Source: Sisyra terminalis
Taxonomy: Eukaryota; Arthropoda; Insecta; Neuroptera; Sisyridae
Length of the DNA stretch: 64,000 nt
Assembly: GCA_958496175.1 (NCBI GenBank)
Contig: OY292274.1
Location: 46,510,630-46,574,629 of the forward strand
Direction of reading: 5' to 3'
Shown here piece after piece: positions 34,908 to 46,556 of this stretch. The notes beneath the pieces are model-generated. The model did no database searches and was not told the origin of the DNA. It saw nothing but the letters and a program-made list of their open reading frames with translations. Position 1 is the first letter of the stretch. Each line of letters opens with the position of its first letter. A program made the position numbers and the translations under genes.

Positions 34908-35559
34908 ACCCTTTATATTAAAATTTATTTTATAATGTGCCAATGATATGCAAATAGAATCATTGTGGTATATGGACAGTTGGACTAATAACACAATAAT
35001 AAAAATATTTCGTTTTTGTTATGAAATTCCAAAAAAGTAATAACCTTACCACAAAACTCAACAGTCAAGAACAAACCCTGGTATTAAACTTAAACTAGAA
35101 AAGTCTAAGCGATGGGTTTCATTTCGATAGAATTAATCAATTAATCAAGAAGGAAAGTAAACAGCCGGTATAGAATCCTGAATTTGATCATAAAAGAGAG
35201 TAATGGATCTAAAAGATCTGAACAGGACTGCTGACAAATGCCTTTGGGAGGAAAAGTGAACCACGTAAGAAACTGAACTTTTCATGAAGTCAAAAATTAA
35301 AAAGATCTCAGATTAATAGTAAAGAATTAAAAAACAAATTTCAAAGTCTTTAACAAAATAATTTTCAAATTTCCTTGACTTTACGGCCATGAGTTATCTG
35401 AAAATACATTTAAGGAAATTCCTTAATTATTCAATTTCAAAAGGTGGCTTGCTTTGTTTGAAATCATAGATGTTAGTGAGATTTAAGCTTGATAATACGA
35501 TATTGTTGAAAGTGGTATTGTTTCTTGTATTGGCGCACATATTCATTACATAGACATAG

Positions 35560-36240
35560 CGAAGCAATAACGCTTTCGGAATGGAACGTAACCACTTAAA
35601 ATAACACCTCAATCACAGCGTCAGTTATTTACCCATATGGACAGGCGAACCTACCCTTATACCATCGCTATGCCATCCCCTATCATTTACGATGCCAAAC
35701 CTCGAATGATACGTGCCCGTTAGTTCTGATAACATTCACATAATGGCGCTAATGGCCATAACCGCCGTTGACCGAGCGTTATATTACGATACTTCCACAT
35801 CCACCCCAACAGATAGGCCAAATGTGAACACATCTCGAAATTTAATTCCATTTGAAACCCCCGACAAACAATGACATGATTATGCCGACACGCTATGTGA
35901 GAGTAATGCAAACATATTATTTCCGAAGAACGATTATACAATATAACACATAGGATCGTGGCCGAGAGAAAATTTCGACAAACATTTACAAAACATGATT
36001 GAATAAAGTACGCCAATATGCCAATTTGTTGGGTTCGAGTGCGTTCGTTTGTCGGCCCTCAAAAATACATATGCCCGAATTCGGTGTCGAATTATCAAGG
36101 GAATATCTCGTTAAAACATTTTGCGACCACAACGACATATTTTTACGTGTCATTTGCGGCCAGACTAGAATTAAACGGGGCTTTATGGGGTGCGGGATTT
36201 TGTTATCTGTTTTATCATATTTTAAATAGTTGGTCATATT
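35560..36240. other. GC-richer unique island
   Basis: Frames of 74-98 codons overlap on both strands, which argues that composition rather than selection keeps them open. No domain is recognised. Candidate conserved non-coding sequence. Confidence 0.35.
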
Positions 36241-36914
36241 AAAACGCTGATAAAATTAACATTTAAAACAGAAATAAAAACAAAAACGGGGTGTAAAAGA
36301 GGGCAATGTAAAAAGCTGTTTTTTGTTCAATAAATTAAATCAAATGGGAACATTAACAGCAAAACTAGATTAAGATATTACAAGAGTTCTGTATGCTTAA
36401 CCAATTTCTTTTAAAATCACCATCTTAGTTTCAAATAGATTTCATCAATTTAAGCTTAACATTACGTTAAAACATTATTTAACGGAATAAATTAGATGAA
36501 ACATAGTTGCTATATTTTAAATGTATAGTCATAGTTCTATCAAAGCTGCAGAACTAAAGACTTACCAACGCTAGAACTCTCTAAGGATCTAAATTAAGTC
36601 AGGAGGTTAGTATTACAATCCTCAATGTGGAATGTTTTTATAGTGGAATATAGGAAAAAGAAGAAAAAGATCTAAGACACGATTAATAACGAAAGGAATG
36701 TAGAGATCTTTTAACAAAATTATTGTTATCATGGTATCAGCATTAATCGTTACTGATAAGACAAATGGTTTTCAACTAATTCAGTAATAATGATCTCACT
36801 TAAAGCATTTCTTGTAAAGTAGGTTACCAAAATTTACAAACTCATTATGACTTCACATTAAAAAAGTTATCACATTTCATGAAAAGCTGAATCCTTATAA
36901 GTGCTACCTAAATA
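36241..36914. other. AT-rich non-genic stretch
   Basis: Nothing recognised. Confidence 0.6.
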
Positions 36915-37107
36915 AACCCTACTGCCTATATCTTGACCAAAAAGTAAGGCTTGGCCGTTTAATAGACTTAAATGTAATAATATATTACGAATACTGAACT
37001 AATGTATAATTTAGTTTTTTCTCCTTAATGGTGTGTAATGCGACAACTCTTTAAATTGGTCAAACCATACTTTTTGGCCGAGATGCAGTGTTTATATAGT
37101 TAGGTTT
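36915..37107. mobile_element. Mariner-like MITE, 193 bp
   Basis: The left end aaccctactgcctatatctt with ccaaaaagtaaggcttggcc inside is matched in inverse by ggtcaaaccatactttttgg and the outer actatatagttaggttt-type right end. TA occurs just outside both ends (36913-36914, 37108-37109). Inverted repeats of about 45-55 bp with gaps fit a non-autonomous Tc1/mariner element. No coding capacity. Confidence 0.65.
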
Positions 37108-39112
37108 TATAAGGCCTTGGTTCTTCATGTGATTTGATAACATTTTTAATATGTTTAATTGGAATAATCTTGTGAATTCTGATATCTTACTTTATATTTT
37201 TGGTGGGATTTCATGTCTTTTGTTAGATATCATATTTTATTTTATTTTTTCAAACTGAAGTTCTTGTGCACTAGCTACATAAGTGCTATAGTAATCGAAT
37301 GTTAGATAACATTCTTATGTAGATTTTCTCTAATCATGCAAAAAATGCTATAAAAATTCCCATGAAGGATCGAAATTAAAGCTAGCTTGTAGTATGACAA
37401 GTGCTTAAAACCTGTATATAATAAAAGTCATGAATGAAAATTATAAAATAATAAAAAAATATATATATACTAAAATTTGCATCAACTTTTAGAATTGAAC
37501 AGGTAGGAGTTTTAACAGGGACAATTTTAAAAAGTGACAGTAAATTTTAAACTGCACAAGTAAAATTTTGATGTTAATACAATACCGTTGAAAAAATAAG
37601 ATTATTAGTGATTCGGTTATTTGAATTAAATTTATAAATCTATATGCCTGTTATGGGGGTTGAAAAAAACTTTTAATGTCTTAATTTTTTTGATATTTTT
37701 GTGCAAATCCAATCTTCATACGAAATTTCAGCTGTTTAAAACATTAATAAACATATTTTTTTCATTTATAGAAAGGCACCCCACTTTATAATCATTGAGT
37801 GGTGAAAGTTATAAATTTTATATTTTTTTGTTGTTGTGTGTATGCAAATTTTTGCTGGTTTACCAAATTTTTGTCTTCCAGGATAATGGGTTTATAGGAT
37901 TTATGAGTGTGTGACTTAATCGGCGTTTTTTAGTTTGGTTATAAATAAGACTATAAGTATAAAAGTGAAGCAAATGAAACTAGGATGAAGGTCTGAAAAC
38001 ACGGTGAAATACTTCAAGAAAAAGATGATTAAACTCAGATCACTATTTTAGTTTAACTTCAAGAAATGTTAAATAAAAATAAAATAAAACTTATTGCTCA
38101 TAATATGTATACAATAACTTGTTTATTTGAAGTGTGGTGTACCTTGCTAAACCATCCAAGCAGCGTCTATACAGTTCCTGATCCAAGTAAAAGATTAAAA
38201 TTGTACATTACATTGTAATTGATATTTGTATAGGAGAAAAATAATCGGCAATTCTTAAAAAACCTCTAAAGTAATTTTTACTATTAATAGTTATTGGTAG
38301 GTCATCGAGGGTGTAGTTACTGATACTTCTGATTATTTGATTAAGGCCACTTTTGCAGTATATGAAGAATTTCTGCACTAAGATCAGGATATACAGGTTT
38401 AGCGGCAATATCTTTAATTGTTCGTGAAAATCCTGCGTTTGGCTGGGCAGTTTATCATCATTTTTAGCGATTTGTTTTGAACTCTTTGTATTGTTAGATA
38501 CATGGTTCTACGTACAGAACTCCAGACTGGACACGCATATGTTAACTGGTAATGCTGTGCCCTCGTGCGACCAGTCTTAGTAAAGCACTAGGAACCATAC
38601 CACCTGATGTACCATATATACGAAGTCTTTTACTCTTTTTAAACTCGATCCTGTGTAGTCAATTAGTTCAACGGTGGGTTATGATTATCTAGGTCGCTAT
38701 ATATTTACTTATTTTCATATCCAATTGTTTTTAATTGTAAGACGTTATACTGATTTCACGTCAACCAAAATCAATTTGGCCAATAAGATCTATTTTAAAA
38801 ATATGGTGAAAATAAACTTTTGAGCTAACATTCGTAGAGCGTAGTTCAATTTCTAAGATCAATTTTGAACCATAAAATATGAGCAAAAATTTAATACTTT
38901 TTAGAGCAATGACGGTTGTGAAATTTCACCAGAAACTTGCAAATAACTAAAATTACAGTTTTAATAAATATCCATTAAAAATAATAGAATTAGTTTTCCA
39001 TTCGGTTCAACTTGTCTTTTTAGAGATATTTGTTTTTAGAGAGATCCTTTTCTGGTCGAAAAAGCCCATTATTTATTTATCATCTTTAAAATTCAAATTT
39101 TTTTTCATCCTC
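37108..39112. other. AT-rich non-genic stretch
   Basis: The only notable string is gttcctgatccaag at 38175-38188, which also forms the terminus of the foldback element at 39113-39714; it may be the remains of a second copy. Nothing else recognised. Confidence 0.5.
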
Positions 39113-39714
39113 CGGTATAAGCTTGGATCAGGAACGTCGAAATTTGAGAACTGTTTTTGAATGGTTTCGGTATTATTCCTGTACATATTGTTCACTCGAA
39201 TGCAATTTGTACGTAAATTTTGACATGCCAGAAATAAAGTAGCGATTGTTATTTTCAAATATGTATTTATATTGTATTATGTAAAATTAAATCTTCTAAA
39301 TAAAGTCTACTTTGGGCAAGTCCATTTCAGTACACCCACAATTTGGCAACGTTGCATTTTCGACTTTGTTTTAATTTAATTCGCGATTAAATCGGTCCAT
39401 AATAAAAAATTAGCCACAAAAGAGAAAATTATACCATAGTAGAATTGAATTAACAAAAATATCGTGAATTAAATTAAAAACAAAATCGAAAATGCAATGT
39501 TGGCAGATTGTGGGTGTGCTAAAATGAACTTGAGACGAAAATTTAATTTTAAATATTATAATATAAATACATATTTGAAAATAACCGTCGCTTCTTCATT
39601 TCTGGCTTGTCAAAGTTTACGTACAAATTGCATTTGAGTGAATAATACGTACCCATTCGGAATAGTTATTTACAGTTTGGAATATCTCGACGTTCCTGAT
39701 CCAAGCTTATACCG
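39113..39714. mobile_element. 602 bp foldback element
   Basis: Inverted arms at 39113-39387 and 39461-39714 flank a 73 bp centre. The outer ends cggtataagcttggatcagg and cctgatccaagcttataccg are exact inverses over 20 bp. Further matching blocks are caatttgtacgtaaa/tttacgtacaaattg, aaatatgtatttatatt/aatataaatacatattt, and cccacaatttggcaac/ttggcagattgtgggtg. Open frames inside are incidental. It is a foldback MITE or an inverted duplication of a larger unknown element; no target duplication was recognised. Confidence 0.85.
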
Positions 39715-40499
39715 TTTTTCGTAATTCTTTTCCAACATCACATTTCAAAATTTTCTGAACAGAACAGTTTTTGCCGTCTTAATGTTCATATTTCTAACCT
39801 ATTTCACACATAGAACTTTAATTAGTTTCTATTTCGTTTCTAGTTTCGATTTTTCTAAAATTGCATTTTTGCATCTATAAAAATTAAAATGGTTCATAAA
39901 AAAATCATTCAACAAAAATAAATTAACTTTACATTTTCATTAGAAATGTAAATATAAGAAGTTTATTTTTTTTTCTCAGATTATTTCGAAAATCAAATAA
40001 AAATTAATTAGATTAGCAAAACTATAGATTGCATAGTGATTTTGTTTCATTAAAATGACTTAAGTGCACTTGGTTCTAATAAACATTTTCAATGTTGATT
40101 TAAAGAAATACAATAATGAAATGGTACTTGAATAATTTCGATGCTGGAAGGAGCCACTCGAATTATTACGTATAATTGCTATAATATACGCTTTACTTTT
40201 ACTGGGAAGTGAACAGCCCTTAACTATTGCACGTTTCTAAATTATGGGGATAAATTTATAAGCTCATATGTAGATAGATGCATACTAATTATCAACTTAA
40301 CATTCATTATGGCCTAGTGATTTTTCATTTGCCAACGATATCAATTATATGTTAAAAAACAAGTGAATGTTTTGATTGGTATCATGATGCAGATAATAAT
40401 CTAAAATCTGTAGTACACGATGAGAGTTATACACTCTATGCAGATCGCAGATGTGGATGGTTCTCTCATGCTAAGAGTTTTCAATTTGGTATAGTTGCT

Positions 40500-41110
40500 G
40501 TTAGTATTTTACCCCGATCGAGAGTAGAAGGGTTTGGGGTTGGGGTTGGGGACTTTATGTATTATATGATTGCTCTGTATATGACAACACATTGAGATGT
40601 ACATGATATTCATCCAGTGTGTGCTAAACTAATTATAAACGGATATCTGTGTGTGTAGCAACTGACGTCATAACTCTGACGTCTGCTGACACATGAGAAG
40701 CTTGTGTGTGATTCCCGAACTCTGGATTTCCCCAATTCCAGACCTTGTCGAGCCGCCTGTGCCCATTTTGTCTTCTCCTCTTGCTCCTTCCACATGCAAG
40801 TAAACCTGCAGGAGAACCAACATCAGAGAGAGAGTATTAATTAATGATTACGTCACTGACACTGCAACTGTCAACCGTTTGGTTTGAGATATGGCAGCGA
40901 TTCTGTGTAGTTGTGTCGCTATCCAGCGAATTTGTCATATGCAAATTATTTCGATAAAACGTAGTATGTCACCGTCTTTCCTTTAATCGGCCCCTCGCCA
41001 CAAATCTCTTCCGTCGAATATAAACGATTAAATGGGAGAATATTTGTCGGTTTATCGAAATAGATTTCAGTTTGGATTTTAATGGAATCGGTTAAATGAT
41101 GGGATGAGAA
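40500..41110. promoter_or_regulatory. Candidate cis-regulatory island with CREB and POU sites
   Basis: A GC-richer unique island holds a consensus CRE tgacgtca at 40663-40670, a half-variant tgacgtc at 40677-40683, ttacgtca at 40848-40855, and the POU octamer atgcaaat at 40939-40946. The G4 motif sits just upstream. The factors binding such sites are established (CREB/ATF, POU homeodomain); that this region acts as an enhancer or promoter is inference from clustering only. Confidence 0.4.
40530..40551 (+). other. G-quadruplex motif
   Basis: Four G tracts (GGG at 40530, GGGG at 40536, 40542 and 40548) separated by 3, 2 and 2 bases satisfy the usual intramolecular G4 rule. The repeat (ttgggg)3 also looks like a short telomere-like string. 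It is isolated in an AT-rich region. Confidence 0.8.
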
Positions 41111-41149
41111 AAATAAAGAGTGTTTGTAATATTTATTTCAACTGTTATT

Positions 41150-41303
41150 TTTGGTCGCCTTAAAGCTACTAAGGTCTTTTAACGACTTTAGGATTAATTA
41201 AATTCCTTATCGAGAAATATTGAAAATTGCACGATACAAGGATCAAACTCAGAACCTACTAGTATGAAGCGGTCACCTAGATCACGCGGCTACCAGTAGC
41301 CCA
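41150..41303 (-). repeat. tRNA-derived SINE, near-complete copy
   Basis: On the minus strand it reads ctggtagccgcgtgatctag (A-box region), then gagtttgatccttgtatcgt (B-box region), then attaatcctaaagtcgttaa and the tail tttaaggcgacc. The order matches the copies at 54.7 and 10.2 kb. SINEs of this kind are transcribed by RNA polymerase III from the A and B boxes and mobilised by a LINE partner. Confidence 0.85.
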
Positions 41304-42947
41304 TAACAAATTTATAATGAAAAAATCAACTTGCAATTACGCGGGTCTATTAGAAATATAATATTTTGATAGCTTGAATTTTGAAACAGCTTTAAGCTGC
41401 ATGTATTTGCGGTTTTGAATATAAAATATACATTGTTACAATAGTATGCAATAGATAAACTTATTACTCTTTAAAATGTACTGTTTAAAATTATTTACTG
41501 TAATATGGGTAGTAGGTACTGGGGGTAAAAAATATTTAATTTTTATGGTTTAAAATAGCTCTGTTTTAGAGCTCGCAAACCAGAAAATAATTTAACAAAG
41601 GGTTTGCACGAGTCCCCGCGAGCCCCCTATAGCTCACCACAGGCCCTACTCCTTATATATTAATTCACACCAATCGGCTAAATACATCAAAAATCGACAT
41701 TTAATATGATTTTGTTTAGTATTTTTTATGAAAACGACACAAAAAAAAAAATGTAGGACCGGTTTGTAGAGGACGCAATTAGAACTCGAAGATGGCAAAG
41801 ATAGTTTGCGGAAATTCGTTCTATAATAGATGAATTCAGATCACTTAGGTATCTTCATACTATTGGGATACTGTTAGGCTTTCCAATTTGCAGATTCTGT
41901 CACGTAGAGGATTAAACTGTTATTCACATTTGATTGGAATACAGTACTTTGTCTGTATAACGACTAAAAGAATTGAGGGTCTCTGAATCCAGTACTGATT
42001 TAGTCGAGCAATATTTTGTTCGCCGGTTGCTGAAATTTGCTCGATTTGCAATAGTTGAAATAAGGATCCAAAGGACTCAATAAGCTTAAGTCTAATTACA
42101 AAACAAAGAGAAGGCGTCCCCACTAACAACCAATCAAAGCTGGGTGATCGAAAATTACTCGAAATTTCGTAAAATATCGCCAATTACTGTTATTGATCTG
42201 GTTGTTGGTACAGTTCGACTATTACACGCTATTAAAATAAATTTGGTATCCAGAAACTCAAACAAAAAGATCATTGTATCTAAAATTATATTTACATCTA
42301 AATCTCCACTTAAAATTTTTGGAATTCTATCTTTTTAAGAATTTGCGATATCTCTGGTGTGTATTTTATTAAATTTACGTTGATGAAGTTTTTGTGGTAT
42401 TTTTAATCTTGCAAGCTTATTTTCTCTTCTTTTTTTTGTGATTACCCCGATAATATTCTGTATCCGTGTTCGACATACTTTCAAAATGTTTTTAATGAAG
42501 GTATGAAATATTTATGTAAACAATATACAATTCACCACGGTTGTTAGAACGACTATTGCCAAGCAGCAAAATAGGCAGGCGCGTACTAACAAAAGAAACA
42601 CTATAACGTTTTCTATTTCGTTTTCCGCTCGTTAAATCTTATAGATTTATATGTTGATCTCTTTTACTGTCGATTTTTCGTTTCATGAAATTTCTAGTTG
42701 CTATGATGCTAAAAAAGTTTTTATTTAAAAAAATTGCTGAACTTTCCCGCTCACGAATTTTTCGTGTGTTGTTTTTCCTTTTTCAAATTGCTTTATTTAG
42801 ATACAAGTACATTGCGCAATAAAGCAGAAAATTATTTCTGCATATTCTATACTATCGGCATATTTTATATCTAGAAATTTCAGTAATGCAACTTAATACT
42901 TCTTAATTTCAAATTTGTACGAAATAGTTAGAAGTCAGAGTACTATA
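41304..42947. other. AT-rich non-genic stretch
   Basis: Nothing recognised as a gene or element. An 87-codon minus-strand frame at 41920-42183 has no recognisable domain. Confidence 0.5.
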
Positions 42948-43510
42948 GGGGAAGTCCGGGCATAGCGAATAGCCCGGGCAAAGCGAATACTCTACAATAT
43001 TTCGAAATGGCTCGAGCAAATTTGCCTGTCATAGGCCACGTCATCCATCCTCCATTCCTTAATCGTAAACAAACAGAGCTAGCGTAAGGTGACCCGTCGT
43101 TGGATAAAAAAATAGTTAAAATAAATAAATGATACTTTGTTACGATATTTCAAGGTAAGTATTTTCATAATATTTGCTGATAATTAAGTAGCTATATATC
43201 ATTATTATTATATTTATATTTGTTATATTACATTGATTTCGATATTTTTTTTTTTATTTACCATGTGTTCACTTTGCCCTATGGTCCTATCCACTTTACC
43301 AGACTGGTTGGGCAAAGCGGATAGCTGTACCAATTTGAATATTGTTAGTAATTTTAAGTAAAATATTGATGTTACCAAATTTTTGATGATTATATTAAAA
43401 ATTATAATAAATACTTATTCATACTCAGCAATTGTTTTATTTCTATGTCTATACGTTTTCTTGCTATAGGTCATTAAAGCTTAAGGTGCCCACTTTGCCC
43501 GGACTTCCCC
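42948..43510 (+). mobile_element. Pogo-like element, copy B (563 bp)
   Basis: The ends ggggaagtccgggcatagcg and ctttgcccggacttcccc match copy A at 5.68 kb, and the internal segments gataattaagtagctatata and gctgtaccaatttgaatatt are shared. Its left end corresponds to the transposase 5' side of copy A, so it lies in the opposite orientation. The HTH segment retained in copy A is deleted here. The flanks are TA on the left and AA on the right, so the duplication has decayed by one base. Confidence 0.88.
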
Positions 43511-43679
43511 AACTGTTTCTTTTTTTTTTTTAATTTGTTCTGTATATAGGTATTATATAAAGAAAAAAATTGCTTTGTTCAATTGATCACATTATTTTTT
43601 GTTTGGTTTCAATTCCTGTAACTAATTTGTGTTTGGATTAATTTACTCGTACGTTTACTTGAAATGTTTCATCCCGTTT

Positions 43680-45000
43680 TTCATCCCTTCAAATATTACG
43701 GAGCTGTTTCCACTTGCCATTTTTTTCATGTCAATGAAATACTTGATCTCATTTCCCTCGTCGATTGAATGCAATCAAATAATGCACATTAAAACATAGC
43801 CATGCACAAACAAGTGCATATAGTCGAGAACATGCACATCGTCCCGTAACCCCGTCCCATTCCAATGGCATGCTTTTTCCCCGGTGGGCAGCTAGCATTT
43901 GAATTGCATACAAATACCTTTTAACAGTTGAATCGCATGAAATGATAAAGGTATCTAAAACTATTCTCTCCACTCATTTGCCCCCTGGAAGCCCCATACT
44001 GGTAGCTGAATGGGGTGGTTGCAGTCGTCGCCAACGCGATCGTGATCTGTTTATATTGGCCGACATAGAATTATGCGCGTTGTCTTTAAAGCTTATAATA
44101 CGATTTAATCAGATTCGGGTCGTAATTTGTTGCAATTTATGATTCTCGGATGAACGTAACGAGTGGTTTGATCTGTTTACGACCGAATCAAATTAGTGGT
44201 TGAGTTTAATTGACATTTTTGAATCAAAACCGTTTGGATTTTTTGAATGAAGCATAGTTTTTACAATCGGAAAAATCAGTGCTAAAATTTTTAAATTCTG
44301 TAGTGTGGGATGTGAGGGTATGGCTTTTAAGGGTTGTCAATATATCAAGTGGGGAATTTCGAAAATTATCTCGGTTTAAAATTACTTGCTAAGTCTCTAC
44401 ACTCACTGCACCCCTCTAATTTCGCGAACATGAGAGGAGTTGATGTGAGAGTATGTGTATTGGTTGCCCTCGCTATTTATCTGGGCATAATATAGACAAA
44501 ACAGGAGGTTACATGATATGAGTAGATTGTGAGGGTACCTATGTATATGTGTAGGTGGCTGTAGGGAAAGAGCCACTCGACAAATCCGTTGTGAAGAGGA
44601 GGCACCGTTTTGAACAACATTAATTAGAAATTCCCATGCTGAAATTCCTTTCCTGAATTTAGTATCATTAATTACGACCAAACCCAATCATACATGATTT
44701 CGGACATCGGGCAGGTAGAGCGGTGCCTCGGGACAAATACTATATATAATTTCAATAGTGGAAGGCAATTTGCAATTTAAATCGTCGTGAAAATGATAGC
44801 ACTCTTGCGCGTTTAACATTACGATCTGGATAGCTCGGGTTCGGTGCGGTGTTATTATGTATGTGCGGATTTCTGAATTGCCGACCGATGACACGCCAAC
44901 TAGTTTTCCGCATGAGAAAATCGAGAAATTGAAAATGAAAACGAAAATCCTTCGTCTCGACATTCTCTGCTTCTTCGTTCAAATGGCTTGAGCAACCGAT
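43680..45000. other. GC-richer unique islands
   Basis: Two neighbouring islands (about 43690-44190 and 44300-45000) with balanced composition. The first has repeated tgcaca/tgcat strings (43775-43840). Frames of 66-94 codons overlap on opposite strands or on the same strand in different phases without any domain. Likely non-coding; possibly regulatory. Confidence 0.35.
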
Positions 45001-46039
45001 CACTTAACTATAAAAAGAGTATCAAGAACTTAAACAAAGTTTGAAAATTTAAAAGGAAATATACATCCAAAATATTTCACCTTTACATTTTTTTGTCATC
45101 ATTTAATAGATTGAAAAGATTAGTTAAAAATATTAAGTTTACTATTTAATAATATTATAAGAGGTTTATTCTAAACTTGTGATTTTCAATTGAAATCTCT
45201 ATTGCTTTTCCTGTTTCATTAATTACAATATAATGTTTTACATAAAATAAACGAATGAAAACAAACAGAAATTCTGGAAAGTACTTGTGAATCACTAGGT
45301 GCATTTGGGCTTTTTTTTAAATTAAACATTACTAGAAGAAAAACTATTAACTTTAAGATTAAAAACAGGGAAAGTACACTCCAGTATAAAAGTTTTTAAT
45401 AAATTATAAATACTTGACGATGAGTATTCAACATTAAAATATTGTACAGTAGTTCTATTCCATTCCTTTCTTAAGACATATAGAATTCTTGTAATATTTT
45501 TTGTTTATTAAGTTTTTTTACCTTCAATATGTAACGATTTAAAAGTCATGAGAAGAGTGAAATAATGCCCCTTCACATTAACGTAACGAACATTCAATTA
45601 GAAAAGGTAGTTTAATTCAAAAGCTTAGAAAGCGCCAAAACTGGAAAATCCAGTTGGGAAATCAAAGAGTTTCCTGCTATGGCGAAAATTGAAAATCAAA
45701 TCGTGCATAACAACATAACTTATTTAGTGATTGGAAAATTGAAACTTAAACTCCGGAAACAGTTGCCAAAGTTCTATGCGCGGAGTGTAGTATTGTATGA
45801 ATCGGAAACCTGAACCTTAAGAAAACAAGAAGAGAAGGATCCGGAGAGCTTGAAATGTTATGCTACAGAAGAGTAGAGAAAATTAAGAATCAACAAAGAA
45901 AGAATTGTGATCGAAGTATAGGCTAAAGGATTCACACCTTATTATATACATAGGAAACTACCCGATTAGAAAAATCTCACAAAGACTTGTTGGGATCCGA
46001 TTGGGATGTAACGCAAAACTGAAAAGGATCCCAATAGGA

Positions 46040-46300
46040 CTAGTTGTGTAGGGTTCCAAAAGGGTAAACCCAACAGTATCCCAATTGTAGGTATACCTCA
46101 CAGGATTCTATTTTCTCACAGTGTCTATTTTCATCAGTCCGTTCAGGTAAATTTTCAGTACCACTAGAACTAGATAATGAGTCTCGAACATCATTAGCAG
46201 CTTGATTATCTTCATCTTGTAACTGAAATGTTTCCCGATGTCGTCTAGTTCTCAAACGTCCTAGCTCACGTCTAACGTATTCACGGTCACCAAAAGACAT
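46040..46300 (-). CDS. Hypothetical protein fragment in DNA transposon
   Basis: The frame of 86 codons starts MSFGDREYVRRELGRLRTRR and continues with acidic, serine-rich residues. The basic N-terminus followed by an acidic region suggests the start of a larger element-encoded protein, but the family is not recognised. The last third (LGYCWVYPFGTLHN) runs into the subterminal cccaat repeats, so the original protein was probably truncated by internal deletion. It may simply be non-functional. Confidence 0.35.
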   Translation of the reverse strand: MSFGDREYVRRELGRLRTRRHRETFQLQDEDNQAANDVRDSLSSSSGTENLPERTDENRHCEKIESCEVYLQLGYCWVYPFGTLHN

Positions 46301-46556
46301 TTTGTATACACACTATTTACTAAAAGTAAATAAAAAATTACCAACAACTTATAATAATTAAAAATAATAATATTTGTGGTTTAACAGAATGTTTAATTAA
46401 TATTATAAATGATAAAATTAATTTATAAAGTAGCAAGAAAAATTTTAAATGAAGGTTTTGACCACTTTTACTACAAGGTTTAACTTAAATTTTAGGTTAT
46501 AGTCATTTCAGAGAAACAAATAGAGGAAGAAAGAGTAAGAAACCCATTCTTATATA

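Noticed and set aside
35720..36242. Four overlapping frames of 74-98 codons
   Set aside because: They overlap on both strands, which fits reduced stop density from GC content and not several real genes.
40536..40551. Interstitial telomere
   Set aside because: Only three ttgggg units and not the usual insect ttagg repeat; treated as a G-quadruplex motif.
44403..45003. Three minus-strand frames of 83-94 codons
   Set aside because: Two overlap in different phases and none has a recognisable motif.
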